From Cheiracanthium punctorium (Eukaryota > Arthropoda > Arachnida > Araneae > Cheiracanthiidae): a DNA stretch of 64,000 nucleotides. Below, piece by piece: positions 61,660 to 64,000 of the stretch (position 1 is its first letter; each line of letters begins with the position of its first letter). The notes below the pieces were generated by a model. That model ran no database searches. It saw nothing but the letters and a program-made list of their open reading frames with translations, and was not told where the DNA came from. Where the stretch lies: NCBI GenBank assembly GCA_038373885.1, contig JAWZYV010018266.1:1417001-1481000 (forward strand), given 5' to 3'. The position numbers were made by a program, and so were the translations under genes.

Positions 61660-62306
61660 CACCGCTGAAGTGGCGTAGTGGCTTAAGAACCATTCTATCA
61701 CGCCATTGTCCGTGTTCGAATCTCGGACTAACGTCTCCTACATATAGAGAGCCCTACAACTCCTACTTTACCAAACTTTGACGTCATCATTTAAAAGTTT
61801 TATTTTCACAAAAAATGCATTACAAATTTCTGGTGAATCCACCCACGAACAACAATGTTTTAATAATTTAAGATAAAAATATAATTTTACGACAAATGGC
61901 ATTTTTTAAACATGGCTAATTATATATATGATAGATATATGATAAGATAATATGATAAGGAAATAGATCATAACGAATAATTTTGTATGAGAAAGGTATT
62001 TAAATTTTAATGTTTAATTTTAGCTATTTTCTAATATTTGTAACATTCACCACAAATTTTAAATAGTTTTAGTTTGTAAAATTAAAACTGTGATGACGTC
62101 AAAACTTGGTGACGTAGGAGTTGTAAGGCTTTCTATGTGTAGGAGGCGTTGTTTGTGCACGGATGTTAACTTTTCCATCTCTTCATTGAGAGAAGCGCTG
62201 GCCGACAACTGGGTGCCCCCATAATAAAATGGCCACAGTACCTTAGGGCAGTTGTAGTGGACAGTGCCTAATCGGCAAGGTCCCGCCCATTGAAGAAAAA
62301 AAAAAT
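61660..62306 (+). mobile_element. tRNA-derived SINE (family 2) split by a MITE
   Basis: The head at 61660-61729 (gaagtggcgtagtggcttaa, then gtgttcgaatctcgg, a B box) and the body and tail at 62151-62306 (acggatgttaac, actgggtgcccccataataa, then poly(A)) match the two halves of the SINE at 37635-37850. The 421 bp between them is another element. The copy is older than the 37.6-kb one. Confidence 0.8.
61730..62150. mobile_element. MITE with about 65-bp inverted termini inside the SINE
   Basis: The left end AACGTCTCCTACATATAGAG and the reversed right end AACGCCTCCTACACATAGAA continue in parallel through tacaactcctac and tttgacgtcatca. The core is AT-rich with gatagatatatgataagataa runs. The superfamily and target duplication are not clear. 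Confidence 0.75.
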
Positions 62307-64000
62307 TCCAAAGAGAAGCACCGCATTCTGTCACCTGATGAAAGAAATAAGCGTATAACTTTTAAGTTTGCACGTCTTCAATTATGTACAGTTTCCATAT
62401 CTCTGTCTTTCTTTCAATAACAAATGCGAAAGAAATTCACATTAATACAGCTACATCCTTCAGATTTGGAAGACAACCTGTACAATCATAACTTAAGAGG
62501 GCATTTTTCAAAGTATGTGCGGTTTGCGTTTGACAAAACATGAGTTTTATTGAAGAATCTATTTTCGTTCCTAATCTCCTTCAGCTATTCATTCAGCCTC
62601 GGGAAACATTCTGCTTAATTGAGGACCATAACGCATTTGCTTTTTAACAAATTGTGAACAGCTCATAAATTATATGTGACAGAATCTTTCTGCGAGTAGC
62701 AATTTGTTATATTTGTTGCCATCCGCAGAGGTTAAAGTACAAAGTGAAGTAAGTTTTAAACAATGTTCGAAAAGCTCCTAATTTCGTAGGAAATGTAAAT
62801 AACGGTTAGTATGAATGCATGTTTGCTTTCTATTAATGCTATGATTTTGGAAATTAAATGTAATACTAAATTTAAATACTGTAGTACACAAATTTTCATT
62901 TTAAAAATATTAGTCGTTTATTATAATTTTTCTAGGGATTTCCTATACAATATTCGTGAAAGAAAAATCCTACCGTAAGTATAATCATTTGTTTTGCCCT
63001 TTTACCGTATGGAGTGGGTAAATCCTAGTTTTTACCGGAAAGACTCTGTAAAAGACCGAAATGAAATTATATTAAAACATACTTCGAACTTTTATGAAGC
63101 CACTTTGGTAAAAGCTTGGCTTTACCAGTGGAGCCTAGCCATTATACATAAGCTGAAGCGCACAATCCATATCCAAAGCATTGTCATATAACTATTATTT
63201 TCTTCTTAAGCCAAAAAAATAAAATTTATCTATCTTAGAGAGATATATCTTGATAACTTTATCTGGGAAAATCATATTTAGAGAGAAAAAAAGCAGGTCT
63301 TAAACGGATTATTAATGAATTATTATTTTTTAAGATGTTTAACGTTGTAGTTCGTAAAAAATCATGTGATTTTGGTACATAAGTACAAATAAACTAATTA
63401 TGTCAGGCACTTCAAAATTTTGAAACTCTCTCTTTACAATCTGTACTATGCGCTGAAATAAACGATAAACCTGTATCAGTTTCAAAACTTTTAGAAAAAA
63501 TTCTTAAAAATCGGAAATTTTCACAAAACGTGTCACTCTTCGAAAAATCCTGCAGCTCAGATCCATGTTTAATAAATATTCTTAAAATTTCACAAAAGGC
63601 ACAGCTTTTTCGCTTATTGCAGTGTGTAAAGTAGCTGATGGAAACCATCTGGATTTTTTTGGAGACCATGGTGCTAATAGTTTATTTCAATTTGTGTACC
63701 AAGACTAAAAACAGAGTTTTTTTCTTCGAAGAACAGCCTTAACCACAGTTTAGAAACAGTTCTGTTTTGCATTCAAAATTTTACTTCTTTTAAGCTCAAA
63801 CTTCCTAGTAAAAGTTAGTAGAGAAAAATCTTTCGACAAAATCGGTAGCATTGGTAGCCTTTTAAATGTCTGACTTATTCCAACATTAGATAGGGATTCT
63901 TTTTAACACTTTCGAAGAAAGCGCAAAAATGCCTAGGAGTTCAACTTGTACGTCTATATATGCTCTAAGTACCGTAAATTGGTATCGGTTGTTACGAAAT

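Larger units (their letters stand above)
53349..64000. other. Presumed gene 2 intron upstream of Ig3
   Basis: No Ig2 exon of gene 2 was found on the minus strand here. Contents are a 218-codon open frame at 54448-55104, transposon copy B, tandem repeats, the split SINE and a coding-like stretch near 63412-63630. Whether all of it is intron of gene 2 is inferred. Confidence 0.55.

Overview
The window is AT-rich, intron-dense eukaryotic DNA with no operons, rRNA or CRISPR. A Tc1 transposase of a type I associate with spiders, tRNA-derived SINEs, Helitrons and arthropod-style lachesin/DIP immunoglobulin genes suggest an arthropod, probably a chelicerate (inference). Only two genes can be supported, and both run past the window edges.

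Gene 1 (+ strand, about 9.8-25.2 kb) is the 3' half of a lachesin/DIP/IgLON-type neuronal cell-surface immunoglobulin protein. Its exons are: end of Ig2 (9825-9953), complete Ig3 (11164-11451), three short linker exons (12515-12577, 17574-17681, 22669-22767) and a terminal exon with a hydrophobic tail (25062-25156). Gene 2 (- strand, about 53.3 down to 36.8 kb) is a paralogue in convergent orientation: Ig3 (53061-53348), two linker exons (48151-48219, 37884-37979) and a terminal exon with a hydrophobic, GPI-signal-like tail (36804-36883). The Ig3 exons are both exactly 288 nt and about two thirds identical in protein. Every internal exon in both genes is phase 1 on both sides, so each can be skipped without a frameshift. 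The two stop codons lie about 11.6 kb apart, tail to tail. The upstream exons (signal peptide, Ig1, first part of Ig2) are off the left edge for gene 1 and off the right edge for gene 2.

The rest is intron and intergenic DNA filled with mobile elements. 0.4-3.5 kb: a non-autonomous LTR element. 3.5-8.5 kb: nested Helitrons. 8.9-9.8 kb: a tandem array that duplicated an intron end plus the start of the Ig2 exon, leaving an orphan exon fragment. 19.2-22.6 kb: an inverted-repeat DNA transposon with a SINE inside it, a second SINE and a solo LTR close to an exon. 23.8 and 39.4 kb: two piggyBac-like MITEs. 37.6 kb: a SINE 20 bp from a splice donor. 42.5-44.1 kb: a dead Tc1 transposon broken by a hAT-like MITE. 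48.6-49.7 kb: a long hairpin and a Harbinger-like MITE. 56.6-58.4 kb: a second copy of the inverted-repeat transposon. 59.5-60.8 kb: diverged tandem repeats. 61.7-62.3 kb: a SINE split by a MITE.

Biologically, both genes should make membrane-anchored Ig receptors of the adhesion and synaptic-specificity type. The most unusual points are the convergent paralogue pair with a fully modular symmetric exon tail, the duplicated exon fragment, a possible antisense-overlapping alternative terminal exon at 36.7 kb, and a two-copy transposon family that I cannot place. No wholly new system is demonstrated.
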